64,000 nucleotides of DNA from Pseudomonas sp. Bout1. GTDB lineage: Bacteria > Pseudomonadota > Gammaproteobacteria > Pseudomonadales > Pseudomonadaceae. Below, in pieces: positions 1 through 8,456 of the stretch; position 1 is the first letter of the stretch, and every line of letters begins with the position of its first letter. The stretch lies in the NCBI RefSeq assembly GCF_034314165.1, contig NZ_JAVIWK010000001.1, positions 3,487,001-3,551,000 on the forward strand, in the 5' to 3' direction. A model generated the notes under the pieces. The model made no database searches, was not told the origin of the DNA, and saw nothing but the letters and a program-made list of their open reading frames with translations. Made by a program: the position numbers and the translations under genes.

Positions 1-2
1 GC

Positions 3-296
3 GAGGCTACGCTCTATCTGCTGGAGCGCGGGGTGCGCGTAGTGGGAACTGACGCATGGAGTTGGGACGCACCGTTCAGCTATACCCGTGCGCGTTTTGC
101 TGCCACTGGAGATAGTTCTCTTATCTGGGAAGGTCACAAGGCTGGGCGCGACATTGGCTACGGGCAGATGGAAAAACTGGCCAATCTCGACTTACTTCCT
201 GCTCATGGTTTCGAGGTGTCGTGTTTCCCCTATAAAATCAAACACGCCTCGGCAGGTTTTGTTCGGGCGGTTGCGATCTTTGAGGATTGTCTGTGA
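3..296 (+). CDS. Cyclase-family (kynurenine formamidase-like) protein, 3' end only
   Basis: The reading frame is open from the left edge of the window, so the gene starts outside it. The remaining ~97 residues carry the C-terminal signature of the cyclase superfamily (PF04199): a GVRVVGTDAWSWD stretch, a block around EKLANLDLLPAHGF, then a final strand of the type KHASAGFVRAVAIF. These metal-dependent hydrolases open cyclic or N-formyl amides; the metal-binding HxGTHxD region would lie upstream and is not visible. The substrate cannot be inferred. It ends 24 bp before the stop of the convergent LysR gene. Confidence 0.75.
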   Translation, partial: EATLYLLERGVRVVGTDAWSWDAPFSYTRARFAATGDSSLIWEGHKAGRDIGYGQMEKLANLDLLPAHGFEVSCFPYKIKHASAGFVRAVAIFEDCL

Positions 297-320
297 GGGC
301 GGTGACTCAACAGTAGCTCT

Positions 321-1250
321 TCAGTCATAAATTCCGAGCCTAGACAATGAATCAACATCCAGGGTGTCGAGCGATTCAATTGAGCAGAGCAGGGCGTCGA
401 TGAAAGCCCGTACTTTGGTCGAGAGACTGTGGTGATCCGCATAGACTGCATATACCTCTACACTCAGAGGCGGCTGATCAGAAAATAGACGAACCAGTTC
501 GCCATGCGCAATGGCTGGCAGGGCTAAGTAGTCAGGGAGCAGCCCAATGCCGCCGCCGTGAATTAAAATTTTCTCAACAATATCGGTACCCGGAGTGCGA
601 ACGCGCCCTGGATTGTCTGTTGTTGACTTGCCGAATGCGCTATCGCCGGAGAGCCAAGATAATAATTTGTCAGGACGACCAATCAAGTCGTGATCGGACA
701 AATCCTCAAGGGTTTGAGGCGTACCACGCTCGGCCAAATAACTAGCGCTCGCGCACGTCCAAAGTTCAGTTGAGCGGATACGACGTGCGACGAGCAGTGA
801 GTCGGCCATCGCGCCTATGCGGATGGTGAGATCGAACTCTCCGGAAAGCATATTTATGCGTTCATCTGTTGCCACTATCTCTACCAGAATGGAGGGATAT
901 TGCTTCAGGAAAGATGGCAACATGGGCGCAATAATGCATCGGCTAAAGGAGCTAGGTGCATTAATCCGCAGCACACCACTCGGCACGCCCGCATGGGCAA
1001 CCATTGTGCTCATCGCGACCTCAACGCTTTCAAGAATCTGCAAGGCTTGTGGATAAAGCAAATTCCCTGCGTCCGTCAGCCGAAGATGCCGTGTCGAACG
1101 CTCGACAAGTGCAGCACCTGCCATATTTTCAAGGCGCGCCATTGAGCGACTCACCGAAGACTTCGGTGCTCCCAGGGATTTAGCGGCGGCCGACACACTT
1201 TTTAAATCCGCTATGCGGATAAATGCACGTAGATCATTTATTTCGAACAT
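321..1250 (-). CDS. LysR-family transcriptional regulator
   Basis: The frame extends 40 residues upstream, but the family alignment begins at MFEINDLRAFIRIADLKSV, so the ATG at 1250 is chosen (309 aa, usual LTTR length). Residues 1-60 form the winged helix-turn-helix (VSAAAKSLGAPKSSVSRSMARLE). The rest is a CrgA-like two-subdomain effector-binding fold (RINAPSSFSRCIIAPMLP, then GEFDLTIRIG). It is divergent from the old-yellow-enzyme gene at 1388, with ~137 bp between the starts. That is the classic arrangement for an LTTR controlling its neighbour, so regulation of the reductase in response to an electrophile is inferred, not shown. Confidence 0.88.
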   Translation of the reverse strand: MFEINDLRAFIRIADLKSVSAAAKSLGAPKSSVSRSMARLENMAGAALVERSTRHLRLTDAGNLLYPQALQILESVEVAMSTMVAHAGVPSGVLRINAPSSFSRCIIAPMLPSFLKQYPSILVEIVATDERINMLSGEFDLTIRIGAMADSLLVARRIRSTELWTCASASYLAERGTPQTLEDLSDHDLIGRPDKLLSWLSGDSAFGKSTTDNPGRVRTPGTDIVEKILIHGGGIGLLPDYLALPAIAHGELVRLFSDQPPLSVEVYAVYADHHSLSTKVRAFIDALLCSIESLDTLDVDSLSRLGIYD

Positions 1251-1387
1251 AACCCAGCGTTCCAAATTTGGGACTGTTTGTCCACGTTTTCGAGTCTCTT
1301 CATGCCAAGTATCTGTTGTTAAGGTGACAGAGTCAGTTACAGGTATCTCTTTGCAGACCCAAATCCCCATAAATACAGGACTACACC

Positions 1388-2479
1388 TTGAAAATTCTCG
1401 AGTCGTATCAGCTTGGCGCTCTGGCGTTGAGTAATCGAGTGGTTATGGCTCCCATGACCCGCAGTCGTGCCCGAGCCGATGGCGTTCCTGGTGATCTGGC
1501 CGCCCTTTATTACACCCAACGCTCATCGATGGGGTTGATTGTCTCTGAGGCAATCAACATTTCAGAAGGGGCGGTGGGTGTGCCGAATACGCCTGGCATT
1601 TACACAATGGCCCAGATCGAAGGGTGGCACGAGGTAACCTCCGCGGTGCACTCTCAGGGAGGTCTTATCTACGCCCAACTCTGGCATACAGGTCGAGCTG
1701 GTCATTCGAGCGCTCGCGCAGGTGTGTCTGGTGTCGCGCCCAGTGCGATCAGGATCGAGGGGCAGAAGTCCTTCACCAGTGATGGGCCGATGGATTTCGA
1801 GGTGCCTCATGCACTCACCATTGAGGAGATACGGGCGGTGATAGGTGATTACCGAGATGCCGCTATGAATGCGCGAATGGCGGGTTTCGATGGTGTCGAG
1901 TTACATGCGGCCTTCGGCTATTTGCCCAATCAATTTTTAGTCGATGGTGCTAACCAGCGTACGGACTCATACGGTGGCAGCATTGCTAATAGAGTGCGCT
2001 TTACGCTGGAGGTGTTGCAGGCGTTGATTGAGGTTTGGGGCGATCGGCGTGTGGGTATCAAACTGTCGCCTTCCAACACGTATAACGGCATGACCGACAG
2101 TGATCCTGAGGCGCTTTATGAACATCTTATTACGGCCCTGAACAAGCTCCCTTTGGCGTACCTTCAATTGATGCAGCCCCTGTTTCCTCTTGATGAGTTT
2201 CCTGACTGGCCGAAAGATACCGTGGCCACCTACGCCAGGTTTTTTTCCGGTACGGTCATTGCGAATGGGGGGTACAACCGGGAAACGGCCGAGGAAGAGA
2301 TTCAATCTGGGCGCGCAGATCTCATAGCGTTTGGTTCCCTTGCTCTGGCTAATCCTGATTTGCCCGCCCGGTTTGCCAAGGGAGGGCCTTTCAATGAAGC
2401 GGACCCTGATACTTTGTACGCAGGAGGCACAGATAAAGGGTACACAGATTATCCAGCGCTTCCATCGAACGACGGTTAA
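1388..2479 (+). CDS. Old-yellow-enzyme family alkene reductase (NemA-like)
   Basis: This is a 363-aa FMN-dependent TIM-barrel protein that should reduce activated C=C bonds or nitro compounds with NAD(P)H. Visible marks are APMTRSRA at the N terminus (T24 is the FMN-tuning Thr), YAQLWHTGR, the active-site block at 171-180, the phosphate-binding run RTDSYGGSIANR and the late block IANGGY/RADLIAFGSLALANPDLP. The start is TTG at 1388 with AGGA at 1377-1380. The substrate-binding pair, normally His plus His/Asn three residues on, reads H173-A-A-F176 here, so the second polar ligand is a Phe; Tyr178 is kept. That suggests altered substrate scope. It is probably controlled by the divergent LysR gene. 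Confidence 0.9.
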   Translation: MKILESYQLGALALSNRVVMAPMTRSRARADGVPGDLAALYYTQRSSMGLIVSEAINISEGAVGVPNTPGIYTMAQIEGWHEVTSAVHSQGGLIYAQLWHTGRAGHSSARAGVSGVAPSAIRIEGQKSFTSDGPMDFEVPHALTIEEIRAVIGDYRDAAMNARMAGFDGVELHAAFGYLPNQFLVDGANQRTDSYGGSIANRVRFTLEVLQALIEVWGDRRVGIKLSPSNTYNGMTDSDPEALYEHLITALNKLPLAYLQLMQPLFPLDEFPDWPKDTVATYARFFSGTVIANGGYNRETAEEEIQSGRADLIAFGSLALANPDLPARFAKGGPFNEADPDTLYAGGTDKGYTDYPALPSNDG

Positions 2480-2724
2480 TGCGCGTTCTAATTCACACAA
2501 GCCTTTTGGCGGGACGGTGAGCAGTATTTAAATAAGCCAGCCCTTCAAGCGGCAATCGAATATTGAGTACTGGTTGCCAGCAGAAAGATCTTCTATGCCG
2601 GTCCACGATAGAGGCTATATACCGATCGCCTAAAGAGCTACGCAGTATATTATTAATGGTTAATGTTAATCGTCGCCCTGGGGCTTGCGCAGACTATCCA
2701 TATAAATCTCAATAGGCTCTAGCT

Positions 2725-2997
2725 ATGAAAAAGATACTTGTCCTCGCTTATCTGCTGTTTGCTGCATCCACTACGAGTGCAGCCGAACAGTCCTGCTCCG
2801 AACAGCTCGGCGCTAAACAAGCGGCTGAACTAGTTCACCGATGCATCAGCGTCTCACCTGCCACATACCCACCGTGCAACGCAGCCAACAGCTGCGAAAT
2901 AATTCAAAGCGAAATCGATCGCGGCTGCACGTTTTTTCGTAACGAGCCCGATAAACCGAAGTACTGCAGTTCTCATTTGTCTCCAGCTCTACCCTAA
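2725..2997 (+). CDS. Small secreted cysteine-rich hypothetical protein
   Basis: A 90-aa ORF with a clear signal peptide (MKK, hydrophobic LVLAYLLFAAS, likely cleavage after TTSAA). The ~70-residue mature part has six Cys (in SCSEQ, HRCIS, PPCN, SCEI, GCTF, YCSS), consistent with up to three periplasmic disulfides. I do not recognise a family. It stands alone between the reductase and the SDR gene. The bases 2998-3284 after it show no gene I can support. Confidence 0.55.
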   Translation: MKKILVLAYLLFAASTTSAAEQSCSEQLGAKQAAELVHRCISVSPATYPPCNAANSCEIIQSEIDRGCTFFRNEPDKPKYCSSHLSPALP

Positions 2998-3284
2998 CTG
3001 GCAGGCTGCTCACTGGATGGGCTGCGGCGTTGGAACATCTAACGTTGAAAGCGGACATGAGTATCCGACTGACTAAGTTCCGGTCATCGAATCCCACGTT
3101 CTTTGCACTGCAGAGCGGCGCCGCCACCGAAGTGACAATCCGCGTGCGGGCTTTAGCAACTAACATAACGCCACCATGATTTACACAGATGGCGTACAAG
3201 GCACTAGTTGCATCGGCACGATTGAGCTTGGCACCCACGAACGCGCTCACCACAGCATTCATAATCAAATAGGAAAGCCAGCCA

Positions 3285-4052
3285 ATGTCATCACTCAAAC
3301 ACCCTGCATCCCTGTTCGAGGGCCGTAAAGCTATTGTCAGTGGCGGCTCACGAGGTATCGGCTCCGCTGTTGCACAGCGCTTGATCGACGGCGGCGCGCA
3401 GGTCGCAGTCCTAGCCCGCTCGCGTCACCCTCAAACGCCTGCAGAAGCGTTATTTATTGAAGTCGACCTGAGCTGCGAATCCGGCGTTACGGTTGCCGCT
3501 GAACATGCGGTGAGAGAGCTAGGCGGGCTCGACATTCTGATTAACAACGCCGGTGCTGGTCAGCCGCAACTTCCGGACTCTTCAGCAATCACGGATAGGC
3601 AGTGGGTGGATTCGCTGAACATCAACCTCATGGCGGCAGTGCGACTCACCACTGCGGTACTGTCGACACTTAAACGCTCCGAGTTCGGTGTGATCATTAA
3701 TCTGTCCGCCGGCTGTGCCACGCCGGCACCCGGCGCCATGCTTCACTACTTGTCTGCTAAGGCCGCGCTGAATACCTACAGTTTGGGCTTGGGTAATGAA
3801 CTTGCACCCTACGGAATTCGGGTCAATGTGGTGACTCCCGGCCCGATCTCTTCACCGGGCGGCGATGCGTTTCGTAAGGTTATCTTGGATGCGATGGATA
3901 TGGATGTACAGGCTATGGTCGAGCAGGTGCCACTTCGTCGTCTCGGTACCACGCAGGAAGTGGCGGACATGATCGCGTTTCTCGTCTCTGACCAGGGGCG
4001 CTGGTTGACCATGCATAACTACTTTGTGGACGGTGGGATGGCAGCGCTCTGA
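3285..4052 (+). CDS. SDR-family NAD(P)-dependent oxidoreductase
   Basis: 255 aa, classical short-chain dehydrogenase length. The nucleotide-binding GGSRGIG is at 20-26, NNAG at 87-90, and the catalytic Ser/Tyr/Lys set is S141, Y155, K159 (HYLSAKAAL). The C terminus ends FVDGGM, typical of the family. Residues VLARSR after strand 2 (no acidic residue, an Arg nearby) hint at NADP(H), which is inference. AGGAAAG lies just upstream of the ATG. It is not in an operon: upstream is the secreted protein, downstream the mobile region. The substrate is unknown; an oxidoreductase for small keto or hydroxy compounds would fit. Confidence 0.88.
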   Translation: MSSLKHPASLFEGRKAIVSGGSRGIGSAVAQRLIDGGAQVAVLARSRHPQTPAEALFIEVDLSCESGVTVAAEHAVRELGGLDILINNAGAGQPQLPDSSAITDRQWVDSLNINLMAAVRLTTAVLSTLKRSEFGVIINLSAGCATPAPGAMLHYLSAKAALNTYSLGLGNELAPYGIRVNVVTPGPISSPGGDAFRKVILDAMDMDVQAMVEQVPLRRLGTTQEVADMIAFLVSDQGRWLTMHNYFVDGGMAAL

Positions 4053-4134
4053 GGCCTTGTAGAGCGTCACATCTGTTTAGCATGAGGCGTGTAGTGGGCC
4101 TGATAGCGATAAAAATGACGCCCCGTAAGCTAGG

Positions 4135-4668
4135 CTATTGAGGCCTTAAGGGTTCATCGCGATGGTTGTCTGGCTTCGTCTTCGACAACTGAGTGAACTG
4201 CTCCAATGCGTTCTGGAAATCCTCCAATTGGGTTGTACTCAGGTTGCTATGACGAAGATCTAGCCGTAGGTCTTTAGCCTTGCGAAATGGAGCGTCGAAG
4301 GTTGCCGACGTGTGTCTGAGCCAGAGAGCTGAGGCCGACCGGAGGCTGTTCATCTCGTACGCCTCGCGTTCTTCTCCCTTCATCTTAGCAAGAGCATTGT
4401 CAAAAACGGATTGGAGGAGGGTACGTACTTGTCGTCCGGACAAGCCCGCTCGGCCATCCAATGTCGTAAGTAGAAGGGTTCGCTCGTCATCAGTCGCCAG
4501 GAGGGACAGACCGAGAAAAACGCGGTAACGTTTGAGATATCGGTCAACATACTCGTCCCGCACTGCAATTTCTACTGGCTTGTTGCCTTTTCCGATCACG
4601 TGGTACCACCAGTTGCCTTCAGGGTCTTGGTGAAAATCTCCCATGCAAGGCTCCCAGTCTTGCGACAT
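4135..4668 (-). pseudogene. Tyrosine recombinase/integrase fragment
   Basis: 177 residues resembling only the C-terminal catalytic half of a phage-type integrase: a GKGNKP turn carrying the beta-hairpin Lys, WLRHTSATFDAPF (the R-H of box II) and DLRHSNLSTTQ (box II His). The N-terminal core-binding domain is missing. The position where the Tyr nucleophile should follow LSTTQ reads LEDF, so it looks catalytically dead. It ends next to the start of the Tn7-like operon, suggesting that the transposition module disrupted or replaced an older integrase. It could instead be a divergent intact accessory protein. Confidence 0.6.
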
Positions 4669-4673
4669 TGTAA

Positions 4674-4706
4674 AATAGAAACTTTAAAAATTTGAAACTT
4701 TCTATT
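4674..4706. repeat. AT-rich interrupted palindrome in the integrase/tnsA divergent region
   Basis: AATAGAAA (4674-4681) faces TTTCTATT (4699-4706). GAAACTTT also occurs twice as a direct repeat within it. It lies just inside the left margin of the transposition module, between the integrase fragment (left) and the TnsA-like gene (right). It could be a transposase-binding end repeat or an operator. No matching right end was found by eye. Confidence 0.4.
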
Positions 4707-4964
4707 CAAGGCTTTTCGCTTCCTGATAACTTCAAATTATATTGATTTTGAAAGCAAATAACAATAAAGGCCACGCCTTTGGTGGCTATTTTCGTGCCGA
4801 GTGTCTCGCGACGCAATAACCTTGATATCTTTATTTCAAAAAGGTATAGCGACGAATGGTCTCTCGCCCATAATTCCACTGCAATATTGAAACTCCGGAG
4901 TGCATGTATAATTTTGAAACATTGTAAGCGCATGATTTATCATACAAAAGCTGAGAGCTAGAGC

Positions 4965-5588
4965 ATGGACCCACTTTCTCACCCTTCAAGACCGGCAGGC
5001 GCTCCAGAGTTTGTCGTATTCAGCCATAAGCAAAACGAAAAAGTCAGCTTGTTCTGCCGTCCTACGCTGTGGCGTTTTGCCGAGGTAGAGTTTGACCCCT
5101 GGGTGAAAGAAGTGAGTGTCAACCAACGCTTCATCGAACTCGACGGAGGAAGGGTTCCAGTGGCGCTCGCTTTCGAAAATAGGCACGCTTCAGTCATTGT
5201 ATTCTCCAAATTACACTTGGGGACTTGCACACCGGCTCAGGTTCAAAAGTATGCCGATGACAACGGCTTCCTCTGCGAAGTTTTGGATTTCCATTTTTTG
5301 AAATCTAATCACGCACGTTACGAAAACTATCTGCTGATGCTTTCCTACATTAATAAGCACAGGGAGTCACTTACCGAGCGAAATTTACGGGGCGTTATCA
5401 AGTGTATCCCACGCCAGGAATTATCGCTGAATACAGCCGTGCAGGCGGCTGAGCAGGAGTTTTCCGAGAAAGGCGCAGCGCTGGTTTTTGAACTAATCAG
5501 ACGGGGATATTTGATCGTCAAGAATTTGAGTTCGATCAAATTAAGTGGTGCCTCCCAGTTGAGCTATGGAGACGCCCCGCATGAGTGA
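4965..5588 (+). CDS. TnsA-like protein of a Tn7-type transposon, probably catalytically degenerate
   Basis: 207 aa. Residues 34-60 (TLWRFAEVEFDPWVKEVSVNQ) match the TnsA endonuclease N-terminal pattern, in which an acidic residue is followed by EFDPxV and an extended strand. In TnsA the 5'-strand cleavage site is Glu, Asp and Gln-x-Lys. Here E40/E42 are available and K82 may stand for the Lys. The segment that normally reads TPDF is VPVALAF (64-70), so the central Asp appears lost. The C-terminal half is a wHTH-like region. It overlaps the transposase gene by 8 bp. Position and neighbours make the TnsA role likely; activity is doubtful. Confidence 0.6.
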   Translation: MDPLSHPSRPAGAPEFVVFSHKQNEKVSLFCRPTLWRFAEVEFDPWVKEVSVNQRFIELDGGRVPVALAFENRHASVIVFSKLHLGTCTPAQVQKYADDNGFLCEVLDFHFLKSNHARYENYLLMLSYINKHRESLTERNLRGVIKCIPRQELSLNTAVQAAEQEFSEKGAALVFELIRRGYLIVKNLSSIKLSGASQLSYGDAPHE

Positions 5589-7455
5589 ACAACGGTTTTC
5601 CAGGTCAGAGCGCGTACGCGAAGGGCATGATTGTGACCGGTGGCGTTCGATTGACTTAACGACTTTGCCGGACAGCATTCGCGGCGCAACAGAAAATCGT
5701 ATCAACGCGATCCGGGCCTTCCTAAAGGAGGGTGCCTCGCTTGAGGAAATTCAAGAAAAATACGGTATATCCCGTTCGACACTCTATCGAGCGATAGAGA
5801 AATGCGAAACGCTTGACAAAAACGGAAGTCCGGCTGGCTGGGTAGCCGCAATTCCCTATAAACGAAGTGGTGAAAAAAAATATAATCGGACAGCTCCACC
5901 CGACTTATCATCTAGTCAAGGATATTCCGGGATCTTTACTCAATTCGTTGAAAAAAACCAAGATCTGGCGGACTGGTTAAGAGCGCAGGCTCGTAATTAT
6001 AAACCCAGAAAATCGGGCGGAGACTATTTTATAGCGATTCACAAAAAGTTCGTTCGCAAGTGCGTTGAGTGTGGAATACCCGAAGATCAATATCCACTGA
6101 ATCAAAAATCCAAAGGTATTAGTAGCCTCAGAAAATGGTTGCAAGAAAAACATCGGGAGTTGCGGGCTGAACGGGAGTTAACATCGTTTGAAGCCAATGA
6201 GGACGCCAGAGATATCGACCCCTCTGATATTTTAGAACAGGTGGAGGCTGACGGGCACAAGCTGGACATTCGACTGGTTATTCGTGAGACGGACGCTTAC
6301 GGAGAACCGGTGGAATATGAAATTCTCAGGGTCTGGCTTGTTTGCCTGATTGAGAAGTTTTCACGGTGTGCGCTGGGCTATTCATTGGCATTAGGGCACA
6401 ACTATGACCAAGTGGATCTGCTTACGGCAATCTACCGCGCGCTGAGTCCGCACACGCGCCCGCAAATATGTATACCCAATACCCGTTATCGCGGTGAAGG
6501 GGGCTTCCCCTCAGAAACTGCCGGGGCGTGGCAAACCTGGTCCACATTGAAACTGGACAACGCATGGGCTCATAAGGCGAAGCATGTGATTGAGGTCTTA
6601 ACGGACAGGTTGGGTTGTGTGGTGGAATTTGGCAGGCCGCACACCCCAAATGACCGTCCCATCGTAGAGCGCTTTTTTCTCTACTTGGTACAAAATTTTT
6701 CTCATAGAGTAATCGGCACCACGGGCAGCGAATCCCAAGATGAGATAAAGACTCGCTTATCGCCAAAGTCAAAAAAACCGCTAAAGTTGTTACTGACTCT
6801 CGATGAGTTGGAGAGCGCACTAGATATTGTGATCTCTGATTATAACGGCCGACCACATTCGGCAATTCAGGGCCACACGCCTCTGGATCTTTACCTGTTG
6901 CGTTTGGGCGCCAGAGCGCTGCCACCGAACACGCTACCTATCCGCTTTCAGCATGAAGCGGCCTTTACGAAAGTTCGTGAGGTCAAGACGGTGAAGACCA
7001 ATGCAAAGTATGGGGGCGCCTTCATCAATTTCGCCTACCAAAAGTATCGAAACGCGGACGTTCTGCGCAGTAATTCAGCGGGGCAGAAAATGATCATTGA
7101 GTATTCGCGCAGAGATGTCTCTTCGATCAACTTGCTAGATGAGTTCGGGGAGTTCATTGGTGTGCTTACACCGTCACCGCCTTACTCCACAACGGCGCAC
7201 AGCTACAAATTGCAAACGGAGATTTCAAAGGCCGTAAAGGATGGGCAGTTTCGCTTTTCGGATAATGAATCATTCATCGAAGCGGTCCGAAGGTTCCAGT
7301 TGAAAGGCAACAAAATAACCCGAGAGAGCGCTACGAATCTCTACAAAAATACGGGGTCGGTCTCCTCAGTTCCACCATCCGACGAAGTTGCGCTGCCAGT
7401 GGAGTCTGTACCGCCAAACGATCGAGTTAAGCTCCTTAAAGTGTTCACTTTTTAA
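5581..7455 (+). CDS. tniA: TniA/TnsB-type DDE transposase
   Basis: About 624 aa from the ATG at 5581, which has GGAG at 5568-5571; an in-frame ATG at 5566 is the alternative. An N-terminal HTH (SLEEIQEKYGISRSTLYRAIEK) is followed by a second DNA-binding segment and the integrase-like catalytic core. The DDE residues are visible: D in VEADGHKLDI, D in LKLDNAW, and E in PNDRPIVERFF (229, 331 and 368 counted from 5566). The C-terminal beta-barrel domain and a tail follow; in this family the tail contacts the AAA+ partner. It performs 3'-end cleavage and strand transfer. The operon order TnsA-like, TniA, TniB, TniQ supports the call. Confidence 0.92.
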   Translation: MSEQRFSRSERVREGHDCDRWRSIDLTTLPDSIRGATENRINAIRAFLKEGASLEEIQEKYGISRSTLYRAIEKCETLDKNGSPAGWVAAIPYKRSGEKKYNRTAPPDLSSSQGYSGIFTQFVEKNQDLADWLRAQARNYKPRKSGGDYFIAIHKKFVRKCVECGIPEDQYPLNQKSKGISSLRKWLQEKHRELRAERELTSFEANEDARDIDPSDILEQVEADGHKLDIRLVIRETDAYGEPVEYEILRVWLVCLIEKFSRCALGYSLALGHNYDQVDLLTAIYRALSPHTRPQICIPNTRYRGEGGFPSETAGAWQTWSTLKLDNAWAHKAKHVIEVLTDRLGCVVEFGRPHTPNDRPIVERFFLYLVQNFSHRVIGTTGSESQDEIKTRLSPKSKKPLKLLLTLDELESALDIVISDYNGRPHSAIQGHTPLDLYLLRLGARALPPNTLPIRFQHEAAFTKVREVKTVKTNAKYGGAFINFAYQKYRNADVLRSNSAGQKMIIEYSRRDVSSINLLDEFGEFIGVLTPSPPYSTTAHSYKLQTEISKAVKDGQFRFSDNESFIEAVRRFQLKGNKITRESATNLYKNTGSVSSVPPSDEVALPVESVPPNDRVKLLKVFTF

Positions 7456-7469
7456 CTACGAGGCTACAA

Positions 7470-8456
7470 ATGGACATCCAGGATACCCGGCCTATCGAAG
7501 TTGAGCTCCACCCCGTTTGTAATCAGCGCTACTTAATACCCACTTTTTCAATCGGTGAGACCTACGCATTAGTGCTGAAGGCTATCCGGCGCAGAGACTC
7601 AGGTTTAGTTATCTGGGGGCATACTCGTTACGGTAAGACTTGGGCGATGCTTTATTGCCAGCAATGCCTGGTACAGGATTTTCCGGATTTTCCAGTGGTT
7701 ATTTACAATGCAAAGCGGGAGGTGTCCGCGACAAAAGGTAATTTTTACAATTCACTGCTGGAAGTGGTCGGGCACAAGCAATGGAATGACAACGTTAGTA
7801 TCTCGAACAAACACCACCGGCTTGTGAATTTTATGGAGCAAGCCGCGCTTAAGGATTCACGGCAAGTCTTTATTCTCTTTATGGATGAAGCTCAACGACT
7901 TCAGCAGCAACACTTCGACTGGATCAAAGATATCTACAATGATCTGAGGCTGAAAGGCGTGATCCTGCTGCCAATCCTGGTCGGGCAACAGCAGTTGCTG
8001 GATCAGAAAAAAGCATTCCTCAGGGCCGGTGTGGAAGGTGAAGCCATCGTCAATCGATTCATGCTTTACGAGCATCCTTTCCGCGGCATACGTGAGAAAG
8101 AAGATTTTGCGACCTGCCTTGGTTTTTTTGACAGCACCCCCTATCCGGCCAACTCCTCCTGGACGTTCACCAAATTCTTTGTGCCGCAAGCCTATGCCAA
8201 TGGGTTTCGGCTAGCGCATGTCAAAGACATCTTGTGGGATGCCTTTTGTGATGCCTATCAGGAGTTGAAGCTGAAAAGTAAGATGGAGATTCCCATGCAG
8301 TATTTCAGCAAGACCATAGAGATTATCTTGCGCGACAGTGTAGATCTGGATCAGCCGGGGTATACCATCACCAAAGAGTTCAGCTTGCGGTCTATCCGTG
8401 AGTCATGGTTTTTAGCCGCAACGCTCAATACTAAAGCTGCTGACCAGAACGCCTAA
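7470..8456 (+). CDS. tniB: TniB/TnsC-type AAA+ transposition regulator
   Basis: 328 aa. Walker A is GHTRYGKT (50-57) and Walker B is ILFMDEAQ (135-142), the DEAQ variant typical of TnsC/TniB ATPases. In this family the ATPase forms filaments on target DNA and bridges the TniQ target selector and the transposase. It starts 14 bp after tniA with GAGG in front of the ATG, and its stop overlaps the tniQ start by one base, so it is co-translated with both. No target-site hints can be read from this gene alone. Confidence 0.9.
   Translation: MDIQDTRPIEVELHPVCNQRYLIPTFSIGETYALVLKAIRRRDSGLVIWGHTRYGKTWAMLYCQQCLVQDFPDFPVVIYNAKREVSATKGNFYNSLLEVVGHKQWNDNVSISNKHHRLVNFMEQAALKDSRQVFILFMDEAQRLQQQHFDWIKDIYNDLRLKGVILLPILVGQQQLLDQKKAFLRAGVEGEAIVNRFMLYEHPFRGIREKEDFATCLGFFDSTPYPANSSWTFTKFFVPQAYANGFRLAHVKDILWDAFCDAYQELKLKSKMEIPMQYFSKTIEIILRDSVDLDQPGYTITKEFSLRSIRESWFLAATLNTKAADQNA

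Noticed and set aside
2846..3298. 150-codon minus-strand frame
   Set aside because: Overlaps the secreted protein gene and has no start signal or family pattern.
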